The position numbers and the translations under genes were made by a program. A stretch of DNA of 33,522 nucleotides from Verrucomicrobiota bacterium. GTDB taxonomy: Bacteria; Verrucomicrobiota; Verrucomicrobiia; JAWXBN01. Positions within the stretch are counted from its first letter, which is position 1. Each line of letters begins with the position of its first letter. Below are positions 26,356-33,522 of this stretch, in pieces. The notes below the pieces were generated by a model. The model saw only the letters and a program-made list of their open reading frames with translations, was not told the DNA's origin and ran no database searches. The DNA lies in the NCBI GenBank assembly GCA_034440155.1, contig JAWXBN010000073.1:1-33522 (forward strand), written 5' to 3'.

Positions 26356-27000
26356 TTACTTCGACGCGTTTTTTTCTATTTGTGTCAACCTTCCGCCAAT
26401 CAAGAGGACGGTAATGCTTTGAAGAAACATCAGTACTCCCGCCCCTATCCCGACATAAAACAGGGTAAACTGTCCTTGGATCGGGACTTTTAATTCACCG
26501 CTGGCGATGAGTAACTGGTCATGGACAGTCTGTAGGCTTGCGCTGATCTTTGGACTGTCTTCCGCCATTTTAATCAGTTGAGGGCCGCTGGACTCAAAAC
26601 TCTCACCGACTTTATGAAATCCTTCCCCCACTTCCGCAAGGGAATTGGTCGAAAAGGGTTTTGCATATTCCAGCACAGGTTTGAAGCCATCAAGGGTGAT
26701 ACTTGTGGGTAACTTCATGTCTTTGAGGAGAAACCCAGCCGCTGACACCTTATCTCCAAAATTCTTCACCGTAGGAGCCATGTCACGCATGGCTTCCCCG
26801 CTTTTTTGGAGGGATTCACTCATATTCCCATAATAGTCCTTTGCTGCTAACGAGACTTTTGCCGCTTCCTCCAAGCTTCTGGAAGTCGCCTCCATGGCAC
26901 GGGTGAGTTTTACCGCATCGGTTTGTTGTGAGAGAATCACAAATGCAGCAATTAATGCCAGTGACAATATCATCTCAATAATAGCTAGACTCTTAATCAT
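26356..27000 (-). CDS. membrane protein with helical extracytoplasmic domain
   Basis: Not assigned to a family. The 214-residue protein has an N-terminal helix (SLAIIEMILSLALIAAFVIL), a mostly helical central region (about 35-175) with repeated Ser/Lys/Glu patterns such as ATSRSLEEAAKVSLAAKDYY and a C-terminal helix (FYVGIGAGVLMFLQSITVLLI). This recalls the membrane and helical-stalk layout of chemoreceptor-like or MlaD-like proteins, but no motif supports either. I chose ATG 27000 because AAGG lies six bases before it; a longer frame to 27075 would overlap leuA. It starts 16 bases after the leuA stop and is probably co-transcribed with it. Confidence 0.7.
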   Translation of the reverse strand: MIKSLAIIEMILSLALIAAFVILSQQTDAVKLTRAMEATSRSLEEAAKVSLAAKDYYGNMSESLQKSGEAMRDMAPTVKNFGDKVSAAGFLLKDMKLPTSITLDGFKPVLEYAKPFSTNSLAEVGEGFHKVGESFESSGPQLIKMAEDSPKISASLQTVHDQLLIASGELKVPIQGQFTLFYVGIGAGVLMFLQSITVLLIGGRLTQIEKNASK

Positions 27001-27016
27001 ATATACCTTGGTAAAT

Positions 27017-28576
27017 CTAGGGTTGTGGATTAACGATCTTCTTTTTACCCTTTTTAGCCGGGCTTTCAAATACATGGCGGTTCACTGCATTCAAATATGC
27101 CCGGGCACTGGCTTCAATGACATCCGTGCTGGCTCCTTTGCCGGTGACTAATTCCCCGTCGCCAAAATCCACTTTGATCGTGACTTCACCCATGGCATCC
27201 TTGCCTTCGGTGGTGGCTCGAACCGCATACTCGACCAGATTCCCATGAACCCCGGTCAGGCGGTCAATCGTTTTCATGGCAGCATCGACAGCCCCATCCC
27301 CCGTTCCGGAATCCTGCAAAGAGATTTTATCCTTGTGCAACAACCTCACAGTGGCAGTGGGAACAGTCTTTGAACCACTCGTCACGCAGATATAATCCAG
27401 TTTATAAGCTTCGCGCCCTGCAAATTGCCCCCCTACCAAGGCAGCTAAATCATCATCATAAACGAATTTTTTACGGTCACCAATCTCTTTAAACCGCGTG
27501 AAAACATCGTTTATTTCAGCGTCACTCAAGCGGAATCCTAAGTGCTTCAGGCGGATGACCATTGCATGGCGTCCACTGTGTTTGGTCAGGGGCAGCTCAG
27601 TCTCCCCCCAGCCGACTAATTTCGGATCCATAATCTCATAGGTCTCGCGTTTCTTAATAATCCCGTCCTGATGGATGCCTGAGCTGTGGGCAAAAGCGTT
27701 TTCACCGACAATCGCTTTATTCCGTTGAATCAGGAAACCGGTCATCCGGGAGACCAAACGGGAGGTCTTCACAATTTCTTTCAGATCGATATCCATACGC
27801 AAATTGCGGAAATAATCTTTCCGGGTTTTTATCGCCATGACAATCTCTTCCAAAGCGGCATTACCGGCACGTTCACCGATTCCATTGATCGTACATTCCA
27901 CCTGACGAGCCCCATTTTGAACGGCTGACAATGAGTTCGCCACTGCCATCCCCAAGTCATTATGGCAATGGGTGCTGAAAATAACATCACGCCCTCCCTT
28001 GCAATTTTCGATCAGGTACTTGAATATTTTACCGTATTCCTCGGGAGCTGCGTAACCCACTGTGTCAGGTAAATTGATTGTGGTCGCGCCAGCGGCAATG
28101 ACGGCTTCAACGATTTTCTTTAAAAAATCAACTTCTGTGCGTGAAGCATCTTCGGGGGAAAACTCGATATTCTTCACATGCGAACGGGCACGTTTAACGC
28201 CTTCCACAGCCAACTTTAATATTTCATCCTGGGCTTTGCCAAATTTGAATTCACGGTGGATTTTAGATGTACCTAAAAAAACGTGAATCCTTCCGTTTTT
28301 ACCGGCTGCCTTTACCGCTTCCCCGGCCGCATCGATATCTTTAGTCACACAACGTGCCAGACCGGTAATCACAGGTCCCCTTACCTCCTTAGCAATCATG
28401 GAGACAGCCTCGAAATCCCCTTTACTGATGACCGGAAAACCAGCCTCAATGATGTCCACACCCAGTCTCGCTAACTGATGGGCCACCTCCAGCTTTTGCC
28501 GAATATTCATACTTGCCCCGGGACACTGTTCTCCGTCCCTTAATGTTGTATCAAATATATAAATCTTCTCGCTCAT
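27017..28576 (-). CDS. leuA: 2-isopropylmalate synthase
   Basis: First committed enzyme of leucine synthesis: condenses acetyl-CoA with 2-oxoisovalerate. It has 519 residues, as in the long bacterial form. FDTTLRDGEQCPGA at the N-terminus begins the HMGL-like barrel, and HCHNDLGMAVANSLSAVQNG with INGIGERAGNAALEE gives the metal-binding and second signature. The C-terminal part (from about residue 390) is the leucine-binding regulatory domain, with STDVIEASARAYLNAVNR. The start has AAGGA five bases upstream. A leader-peptide attenuator precedes it, so both transcription and enzyme activity should respond to leucine. Two GCAAATTGC copies (27420, 27799) lie inside. Confidence 0.97.
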   Translation of the reverse strand: MSEKIYIFDTTLRDGEQCPGASMNIRQKLEVAHQLARLGVDIIEAGFPVISKGDFEAVSMIAKEVRGPVITGLARCVTKDIDAAGEAVKAAGKNGRIHVFLGTSKIHREFKFGKAQDEILKLAVEGVKRARSHVKNIEFSPEDASRTEVDFLKKIVEAVIAAGATTINLPDTVGYAAPEEYGKIFKYLIENCKGGRDVIFSTHCHNDLGMAVANSLSAVQNGARQVECTINGIGERAGNAALEEIVMAIKTRKDYFRNLRMDIDLKEIVKTSRLVSRMTGFLIQRNKAIVGENAFAHSSGIHQDGIIKKRETYEIMDPKLVGWGETELPLTKHSGRHAMVIRLKHLGFRLSDAEINDVFTRFKEIGDRKKFVYDDDLAALVGGQFAGREAYKLDYICVTSGSKTVPTATVRLLHKDKISLQDSGTGDGAVDAAMKTIDRLTGVHGNLVEYAVRATTEGKDAMGEVTIKVDFGDGELVTGKGASTDVIEASARAYLNAVNRHVFESPAKKGKKKIVNPQP

Positions 28577-28621
28577 AAAATTCCTTAATACTTATCTAGA
28601 TTAAATTAAAATTTGTGGAAT

Positions 28622-28722
28622 AAAAAACTCCGACCTTATTCTAAATGATCATGGCCCTGGAGATTCGGATCGGGTTTCAAGAGTGAAAATTTTGTCCGGG
28701 AGAAAAAACTTACTCCAGAGCC
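28622..28722 (-). promoter_or_regulatory. leucine attenuator: antiterminator and terminator of leuA
   Basis: Read on the transcript, GGCUCUGGAG (28722-28713) can pair over ten bases, with one G-U, with CUCCAGGGCC (28662-28653): the antiterminator. The same CUCCAGGGCC can instead pair as CUCC/GGAG and GGCC/GGUC with GGUCGGAG (28635-28628), followed by six U (28627-28622): the terminator. The first arm ends exactly at the stop codon of the leader peptide. A ribosome that finishes the peptide masks it and allows termination; one stalled at the early Leu codons leaves it free. This is the classical attenuation layout, seen here directly in base pairing. Confidence 0.8.
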
Positions 28723-28775
28723 GCGCTAAGTCGCAGGTCTGTCCCGAGAAGATTGAGTAGAAGTTTGTTTACCAT
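28710..28775 (-). CDS. leuL: leucine-rich leader peptide of leuA
   Basis: The 21-residue peptide begins MVNKLLLNLLGTDL and ends LSAALE. Eight of 21 residues are Leu, five of them within positions 5-10, as expected for a leucine-sensing leader. The codons used are CUU, CUA, CUC and CUG. A short AGG lies just before the ATG. A possible promoter, TTGACG (28808-28813) and TAGTGT (28785-28790) with 17 bases between, would start transcription only a few bases before the ATG. The leader may therefore be nearly leaderless, or be read from further upstream. Confidence 0.78.
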   Translation of the reverse strand: MVNKLLLNLLGTDLRLSAALE

Positions 28776-28819
28776 TACCTAGAAACACTAATTTAAACCC
28801 CCTCATTCGTCAAAGTATA

Positions 28820-29611
28820 TTATCCCAAGGTTATCTTCATATCATCTTCCGCAAACTTCACCTTATTTTTGCCCAGATACTTTTCCGCCATCTTTAAAAT
28901 CTTCGGGCGGATATTGTAGAACTCCTCGGCAATATGGGTCAGAACTAGCTTTTTAAAGGGTTTCCCTTTCAAATAGGAAAACAATGCCTCTGGTTCAAAG
29001 TGGGCGAGTTCGCACACCAATAAATCGACGGGTTGTGAAAAGAGCGGGGCAATGTCTTCCGGTGCGCCCAAATCCATGGACATCCCAAGATGAAATTTCC
29101 GGAGATTCACATCAAAACAAAATGCTTGGAATTGTTTTTTTAGCTTCTTTTGTAAAAGCTGCTTCAGCACATCAAGATGAGTCGAAGGATAGGGGATCGC
29201 CTCAATGTTGTCCCCTTGGATTGGCACCCCCACTTTGAGGATATGCCAATGAATTTTGAACCCGATTAATGACTCATCCAAATAACCCATTTTGAGAATC
29301 TCTTGTAAAGGGACAACCCCCTCCTCCGGCAGATAAATAGGTAATGGCCTCTTACGGCGTTCAAGCCACATCCCTTGGATCAACATATGAAATCCCCCGA
29401 CATGATCCCCGTGCAGATGGGAGATGACCAAACGCTCAATGGAATTAAAATCGATCCCATTCTTTTTAAGTAAATGACATACGGGCTCCCCACAATCAAA
29501 CAGGGTATAACCCGCTATTGTTTTTACCAAAATAGCAGTATGGTACCGATTTCCACAGGCATTTCCATGTCCTGTACCGAGAAAATGAATCAATTGGCTG
29601 GGTGACTTCAT
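28820..29611 (-). CDS. metallo-beta-lactamase-fold hydrolase (RNase Z-like)
   Basis: The 263-residue protein begins FLGTGHGNACGNRYHTAILV and has the metal motif SHLHGDHVGG (His65, His67, Asp69, His70). Later ligand candidates are the Asp of SMDLGAPEDI and the His of LVLTHIAEEF. The layout matches the RNase Z/arylsulfatase-like branch of the superfamily. tRNA 3' processing, phosphodiester or other ester cleavage cannot be told apart here. Start ATG 29611 is preferred; a longer frame to 29659 would need a TTG start. It lies upstream of the leuA leader on the same strand. Confidence 0.85.
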   Translation of the reverse strand: MKSPSQLIHFLGTGHGNACGNRYHTAILVKTIAGYTLFDCGEPVCHLLKKNGIDFNSIERLVISHLHGDHVGGFHMLIQGMWLERRKRPLPIYLPEEGVVPLQEILKMGYLDESLIGFKIHWHILKVGVPIQGDNIEAIPYPSTHLDVLKQLLQKKLKKQFQAFCFDVNLRKFHLGMSMDLGAPEDIAPLFSQPVDLLVCELAHFEPEALFSYLKGKPFKKLVLTHIAEEFYNIRPKILKMAEKYLGKNKVKFAEDDMKITLG

Positions 29612-29722
29612 TAAATTATCACTAAGCTTGCCGTGCTCCCGCCTATCAGTAAAGACCAAAGAGAGGAATATCTGATATCAAATATTGTTTCTATGGTCAT
29701 TTCGGGTATTAATCTTTGAAAT

Positions 29723-30538
29723 ATGGGATGGTATTACTTCGACGGAAAAACACAACATGGTCCTGTCACTGATGATGAACTGCGTGCAATAGCGAAAACA
29801 CCCATTTTCACCCCTGAAACCTTGGTTTGGCAAGAGGGTTTAGCCGACTGGATACCATTTCAAAAGGCATTTCCAGAAATTTCTCCAAAAAAATCCAAGG
29901 CTACATTTAAATCAGATCAGGATTCCTCTACCCCTCTCCAGTCCGGTCAACACGTCTGTGCAATTACCGGAAATATATATACCGAAAGCGATATGATCCG
30001 TTTCGGTGAAGTGTGGGTGAGTAAAGATAACAAGGATAAATATTTACGTTACCTTCTCCAAAATGGGCATATTCCCGGCACCGTCGACCATTATGCTGGT
30101 TTTGGAGTCCGTGCTCTGGCACTGACGATCGATCAATTAATCCTTTGTATTCCGGGAGTTTTCCTGTTTTGGGGAATGGGTGGCTGGACGGAAATTCAAA
30201 ATATGTTTAATGCGATTAGTGCGGGTGGTGAGGTCGATCCGGTAGCCTTGCAGCAAAAATTTTATCTTTATTGGGTTATCATCCTTTTGATTACCTCGGC
30301 TTACTTCATTTTCTTTACTGGAAAATATAGTGCCAGTCCGGGGAAAATTATTTGCAGGATAAAGGTCGTGAAGGCAGACGGCACTCCGATTGGTTATGGA
30401 CTTTCCACCTTCCGATACTTGGCGAGTTTAGTCTCCAGTGCCATCTTTTATCTCGGATACTTGAGTGTCTTCTGCGATAATCAAGAGCGGACATTACACG
30501 ATTTTCTGTGTAATACCCGCGTAATCAAAATAGACTAG
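29723..30538 (+). CDS. GYF_2 and RDD domain membrane protein
   Basis: The first 50 residues are a GYF_2 domain (WYYFDGKTQHGPVTDDEL ... TLVWQEGLADWIPF), a likely peptide-binding module on the cytoplasmic side. A linker of about 75 residues follows, then an RDD domain from about 130 (YAGFGVRALALTIDQLIL) with three hydrophobic helices and GKIICRIKVVKADG, ending TLHDFLCNTRVIKID. RDD proteins are membrane proteins of mostly unknown role. The stop codon shares CTAG with the stop of the convergent hydroxylase gene, so the two ends overlap by four bases. Confidence 0.87.
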   Translation: MGWYYFDGKTQHGPVTDDELRAIAKTPIFTPETLVWQEGLADWIPFQKAFPEISPKKSKATFKSDQDSSTPLQSGQHVCAITGNIYTESDMIRFGEVWVSKDNKDKYLRYLLQNGHIPGTVDHYAGFGVRALALTIDQLILCIPGVFLFWGMGGWTEIQNMFNAISAGGEVDPVALQQKFYLYWVIILLITSAYFIFFTGKYSASPGKIICRIKVVKADGTPIGYGLSTFRYLASLVSSAIFYLGYLSVFCDNQERTLHDFLCNTRVIKID

Positions 30539-31140
30539 GAGTTTCCTACTGCTACTTTTGTGAGCTTCTTCTCCTTTGGCTGTACATGAGGAATACAGTG
30601 TCCTATAGGCTGAGCGAAGGAAATGGGGGAACGCAAAAGTAAAGTGCCCAGTAAAAGATCAGCTAAAGGCATCACGACATTATAATTTTTATGCATATAA
30701 CGGTGGTGAAGAAGATGATGCCCGTTTAACCGAAAATAAATGGGTGAATGCTCTACATGCCGGTTTTTCGGGATATGCATACACCAATGCATGTATTCAT
30801 AAGTGAAATAATAACAGATCATCGCCGCCATCATCCCCCAAAATATGGGAGCTCCGATGAGATATTGGACAAACAGGAATAGGGGTATATGTAATGACCA
30901 CAGGATCGGGGCATTCCACCATGCCATTGGGACAATGCGTTTATCCGTTTCTTTTTGAACGTGATAAGTAGCGTCTGCCTTAAAAACAGTGTGATGGACG
31001 ATTGCATGAGAACGGAATGGATACGAAAAAAAACTCCAGTTTTTATGCATGATATAACGGTGCAAAGTCCATTCAAAAAAACTCGCATAAACGACTGCTC
31101 CAAAAAAACCAAGTATCTGCCAAAATATCCAATGTGTCAT
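30535..31140 (-). CDS. fatty acid hydroxylase superfamily membrane protein
   Basis: The 201-residue di-iron membrane oxygenase has the eight-histidine pattern of the family: HRYIMH, HAIVHHTVF, HWCMHIPKNRHVEH and HHLLHHRYMH. Four hydrophobic helices surround these. Members hydroxylate or desaturate fatty acids, sterols or carotenoids; the short length is nearer bacterial lipid and carotenoid hydroxylases than sterol desaturases. The substrate is unknown. Confidence 0.87.
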   Translation of the reverse strand: MTHWIFWQILGFFGAVVYASFFEWTLHRYIMHKNWSFFSYPFRSHAIVHHTVFKADATYHVQKETDKRIVPMAWWNAPILWSLHIPLFLFVQYLIGAPIFWGMMAAMICYYFTYEYMHWCMHIPKNRHVEHSPIYFRLNGHHLLHHRYMHKNYNVVMPLADLLLGTLLLRSPISFAQPIGHCIPHVQPKEKKLTKVAVGNS

Positions 31141-31262
31141 TGTTGTATTTTTCTTAAAAGTTTTTTCTTTAGCTCAAGAAGGCCATTTATTTCAGCATTC
31201 CTTGAGTGAATATATACTAGGTAACTTTTATAAAAAGGAAAGAAAGAAATAAGCTAAAAAAA

Positions 31263-31339
31263 TGGCGGAGTCAACGGGACTCGAACCCGCAACCTCTGCC
31301 GTGACAGGGCAGCGCTCTAACCAATTGAGCTATGACTCC
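31263..31339 (-). tRNA. tRNA-Asp (GTC)
   Basis: On the minus strand the 77-base sequence folds fully: acceptor GGAGTCA/TGACTCC, D stem GCTC/GAGC, anticodon stem CTGCC/GGCAG with loop CTGTCAC (anticodon GTC), and T stem GCGGG/CCCGT with TTCGAGT. Discriminator G and an encoded CCA (31263-31265) end it. It is upstream of nothing on its strand for 120 bases and lies 22 bases from the initiator tRNA, probably in one transcript. Confidence 0.97.
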
Positions 31340-31361
31340 GCTGATAAATCGCAGTGAAAAA

Positions 31362-31438
<77 letters not shown>

Positions 31439-31582
31439 CTCAATGCGAAGCCGTATACAAACAGAATCAGGCAAGTTGCGCAACAGTTTTTATTACATAC
31501 TGAAATAATAAATTCTATTGCCTAATTACTTCCGGATATAAACCCGTATATTAATTGAGCAATTTAGCCTTTTTTTTTAAAA

Positions 31583-32002
31583 TCAAAGCGGCTCTTCATC
31601 AGCTTCAATCAAATCAAAGAATGTCACCACATTCTCTCTCCCTCCAAAACCATCCTCCACTTTACGTTTTTGCAAGAAATCTGCCGCATCATCCCTCCAA
31701 CCACGTTTTGAGAGGAAAGCATTAAACATCTCAATTTCAAAATCTGTCGGGTGTTTGAACGTGGATAATAACCACTGGATAATCTCCTCATCACTGCCCC
31801 CTTGTTTCACCCGCTCCTGAAGTTTTACATAATCACCATTGATAAAACTCATCAAACGCGCATCAAATCCACCCCCGAGGTTTTTGTGGTATCCTTCCGG
31901 TAACTGCCCTGCCTGATGGAGGCGCACTTTATCCAGTAGCCGGGCGGCATAAATAATGCCACAAACTTTTTCATAGGGTGAGCGTAATCCTTCGACTTTC
32001 AT
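31583..32002 (-). CDS. DUF5069 protein
   Basis: This 139-residue soluble protein has the DUF5069 start: LRSPYEKVCGIIYAARLLDKVRLHQAGQLPEGYHKNLGGGFDARLMSFI, and later WLLSTFKHPTDFEIEMFNAF. No function is known to me. It starts 21 bases after the stop of the lysine aminomutase-like gene on the same strand, so they are probably co-transcribed. Between its end and the tRNAs, 31439-31582 holds no gene; it contains a GCAAGTTGC (31471). Confidence 0.85.
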   Translation of the reverse strand: MKVEGLRSPYEKVCGIIYAARLLDKVRLHQAGQLPEGYHKNLGGGFDARLMSFINGDYVKLQERVKQGGSDEEIIQWLLSTFKHPTDFEIEMFNAFLSKRGWRDDAADFLQKRKVEDGFGGRENVVTFFDLIEADEEPL

Positions 32003-32023
32003 AAGACCTTTCGTTTTCTTGGA

Positions 32024-33247
32024 TTACCACTTGCGGTCGCGCTGCCAGTCAAGATCGTACTCGGGTTCACCGATATTAATCCCCTCGCCTTCCGGTTCCG
32101 GATACTCGAAAATTTTTCCTTCAAAATTCCGTATCATGATCCGCTCGGAATCATGATCAATGATGTAATCGGGCATGATCGGGACTTTTCCTCCACCGCC
32201 CGGGGCGTCAATCACGTACATCGGCACAGCATAACCCGTGGTGTGCCCGCGCAGGTTTTCCATAATTTCAAGTCCTTTACGGACACTGGTCCGCAAATGG
32301 GCGGAACCCTTAATCAAATCGCACTGGTAAATATAATAAGGTCTGACCCGTGCCATCAGGAGTTTTTGTACTAATGCCTTCATCACCGTCACATCATCAT
32401 TCACCCCCCTGAGCAGTACCGACTGGTTACCTAAGGGGATCCCCGCATCCACGAGGCGGCCTATTGCCTCACGCGACTCGATGGTGAGTTCACGGGGATG
32501 ATTTGTATGGATACTCATCCAAAGGGGATGATATTTCCGGAGGATGGAGCAAAGTTCCGGGGTAATCCTCTGGGGGAGAAATATCGGGATACGGGAACCA
32601 ATCCGCAGGAATTCCACATGCGGGATACTGCGTAACTCTCCCAATATATAATCCAACTTATCATCACTGAGTAAGAGGGGGTCTCCCCCGGAGAGCAGGA
32701 CATCACGGATCTCAGTGTGTTCACGGATGTATTGAATCGCGCGATCAAAATCGGTCTCCAAATGCTGATCTCCGGCTCCGCTGACCACACGGCTGCGGGT
32801 ACAATAACGGCAATACGAGGCACAACGGTCTGTCACAAGGAAAAGAACTCGGTCAGGATAACGATGAACCAATCCCGAAACAGGCATGTGGGAATCCTCC
32901 CCGCAGGGGTCATCCATATCCATCTCATCCTCATGTGTCTCCTCAATACGGGGAATAATCTGCCGCCTGATAGGGTCATGGGCATCTGCTGGGTCGATCA
33001 AACTTAAATAATAAGGGGTAATCGCCATCGCGAGCTTTGTCTCAGTCAGGAGGACCCCCTGTTTTTCCTCTGGGCTCAGTGTAAGATGCTTCTCGAGCTG
33101 GGCAAGTGTACGAATGTTATTTCGCAGCTGCCAACGGTAGTCACTCCAGTCTTCGTCAGTGACACCAGGCCATTGATTGCGCGGGGCACTCTGAAAACGT
33201 TTTAATTCTAAAAAAGCCGATTCTGTATCGGATGAACCATTTATCAT
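32024..33247 (-). CDS. kamA: lysine 2,3-aminomutase-like radical SAM enzyme
   Basis: Radical SAM and PLP enzyme of the KamA family. The cluster motif is Cys142, Cys146, Cys149 in DRCASYCRYCTRSR, followed by DVLLSGGDPLLLSDDKL and RIGSRIPIFLPQRIT. The PLP-binding region DAPGGGGKVPIMPDYI and NFEGKIFEYPEP close the core. At 407 residues it is nearer KamA than the shorter EpmB, but related family members move the amino group of other amino acids, and no partner gene settles the substrate. ATG 33247 is preferred; the longer frame starts at TTG 33289, inside a likely -35 box (TTGACA, 33284-33289; TACTTT at 33262-33267). That promoter would leave a very short leader. Confidence 0.85.
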   Translation of the reverse strand: MINGSSDTESAFLELKRFQSAPRNQWPGVTDEDWSDYRWQLRNNIRTLAQLEKHLTLSPEEKQGVLLTETKLAMAITPYYLSLIDPADAHDPIRRQIIPRIEETHEDEMDMDDPCGEDSHMPVSGLVHRYPDRVLFLVTDRCASYCRYCTRSRVVSGAGDQHLETDFDRAIQYIREHTEIRDVLLSGGDPLLLSDDKLDYILGELRSIPHVEFLRIGSRIPIFLPQRITPELCSILRKYHPLWMSIHTNHPRELTIESREAIGRLVDAGIPLGNQSVLLRGVNDDVTVMKALVQKLLMARVRPYYIYQCDLIKGSAHLRTSVRKGLEIMENLRGHTTGYAVPMYVIDAPGGGGKVPIMPDYIIDHDSERIMIRNFEGKIFEYPEPEGEGINIGEPEYDLDWQRDRKW

Positions 33248-33302
33248 GATGAATAGGATAAAAAGTATCCTATCTCCCTCTTCTGTCAAGTGCCTGTCTA
33301 AA

Positions 33303-33522
33303 CAATATCAATAGAAAACGCCTTGAAAGACACTCTCTAGATGGAACATAAACTCGAAAACCATCGTTCCCAAATAATGACTCCGCCGGCGGGAACGCCC
33401 TAGGATGCACGCAGGGCCGCTTGCCCTATACGCTGGATGGGCGCGCTTTTTCTGATAGGGGCGACCGGCTCGGTTGCCGAATGTCGGATGGAACCGTGGA
33501 ACTCTGGCCCCCTGCATAGGCC
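33303..33522. other. unassigned GC-rich stretch at right edge
   Basis: No gene recognised. Bases from about 33380 to 33522 are clearly richer in G and C than their surroundings, with small inverted repeats (CCGCCGGCGG; GCCCT/AGGGC) and an inverted copy of the REP-like repeat (33412-33427). Several frames run open to the edge, the best being 40 codons on the minus strand ending at 33400, but none shows a known protein end. It may be part of a repeat, RNA gene or gene cut by the window. Confidence 0.4.

Noticed and set aside
27001-27075. Longer start for the membrane protein after leuA
   Set aside because: It lies inside the end of leuA; ATG 27000 has AAGG upstream and begins at the membrane helix.
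33308-33517. 69-codon minus-strand open frame at right edge
   Set aside because: No family match and an Arg-rich, low-sense composition; other frames in the same GC-rich stretch are equally open.

Overview
The window looks like bacterial chromosome from the Verrucomicrobiota/PVC group. This is inferred from gene content, not from a marker gene: a short eukaryote/archaea-type prolyl-tRNA synthetase, a DUF5069 protein, a FIST protein beside an unnamed conserved protein, a GYF_2+RDD membrane protein and several glycoside hydrolases. Base composition is moderate and most genes are intact. I saw no phage, IS element, CRISPR array or defence island.

Layout. 1-4.1 kb (minus): a TerC-family gene, an MMPL/RND exporter, and the start of a second TerC gene that runs off the left edge. 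4.2-6 kb: a small two-helix membrane protein and proS. 6-10 kb: a tesA-like esterase divergent from an ABC ATPase/FtsX-type permease pair, as in the tesA-ybbA-ybbP locus of E. coli. 10.1-13 kb: two coiled-coil, tail-anchored proteins, purQ and an M14-type zinc hydrolase. 13-14.6 kb: a GH43 remnant, then a gene-poor 0.9 kb holding two copies of a structured RNA, each followed by a micro-ORF. 14.6-19.4 kb: FIST protein, an unnamed protein, a NifS-like cysteine desulfurase, a PHP phosphatase and a small membrane methyltransferase. 19.6-25.3 kb: glycoside hydrolases, namely an intact GH31, a GH1 broken by two frameshifts and a divergent putative TIM-barrel hydrolase. 25.4-30.5 kb: an FNT channel, leuA with a leader-peptide attenuator and a following membrane gene, an MBL hydrolase and a GYF_2-RDD protein. 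30.5-33.3 kb: a fatty acid hydroxylase, tRNA-Asp, initiator tRNA-Met, DUF5069 and a lysine 2,3-aminomutase-like enzyme.

Three things stand out. (1) A 9-bp palindrome, GCAAWTTGC, occurs 20 times in 33.5 kb against about 0.26 expected, in both strands and mostly inside genes, like a highly iterated palindrome or an uptake signal. (2) Two diverged copies of a roughly 90-nt RNA with compensatory stem changes each precede a micro-ORF whose differences are mostly synonymous; the first unit ends in its own terminator. (3) leuA has a readable classical attenuator: a 21-residue peptide with 8 leucines, a 10-bp antiterminator whose 5' arm abuts the leader stop codon, and a competing terminator.
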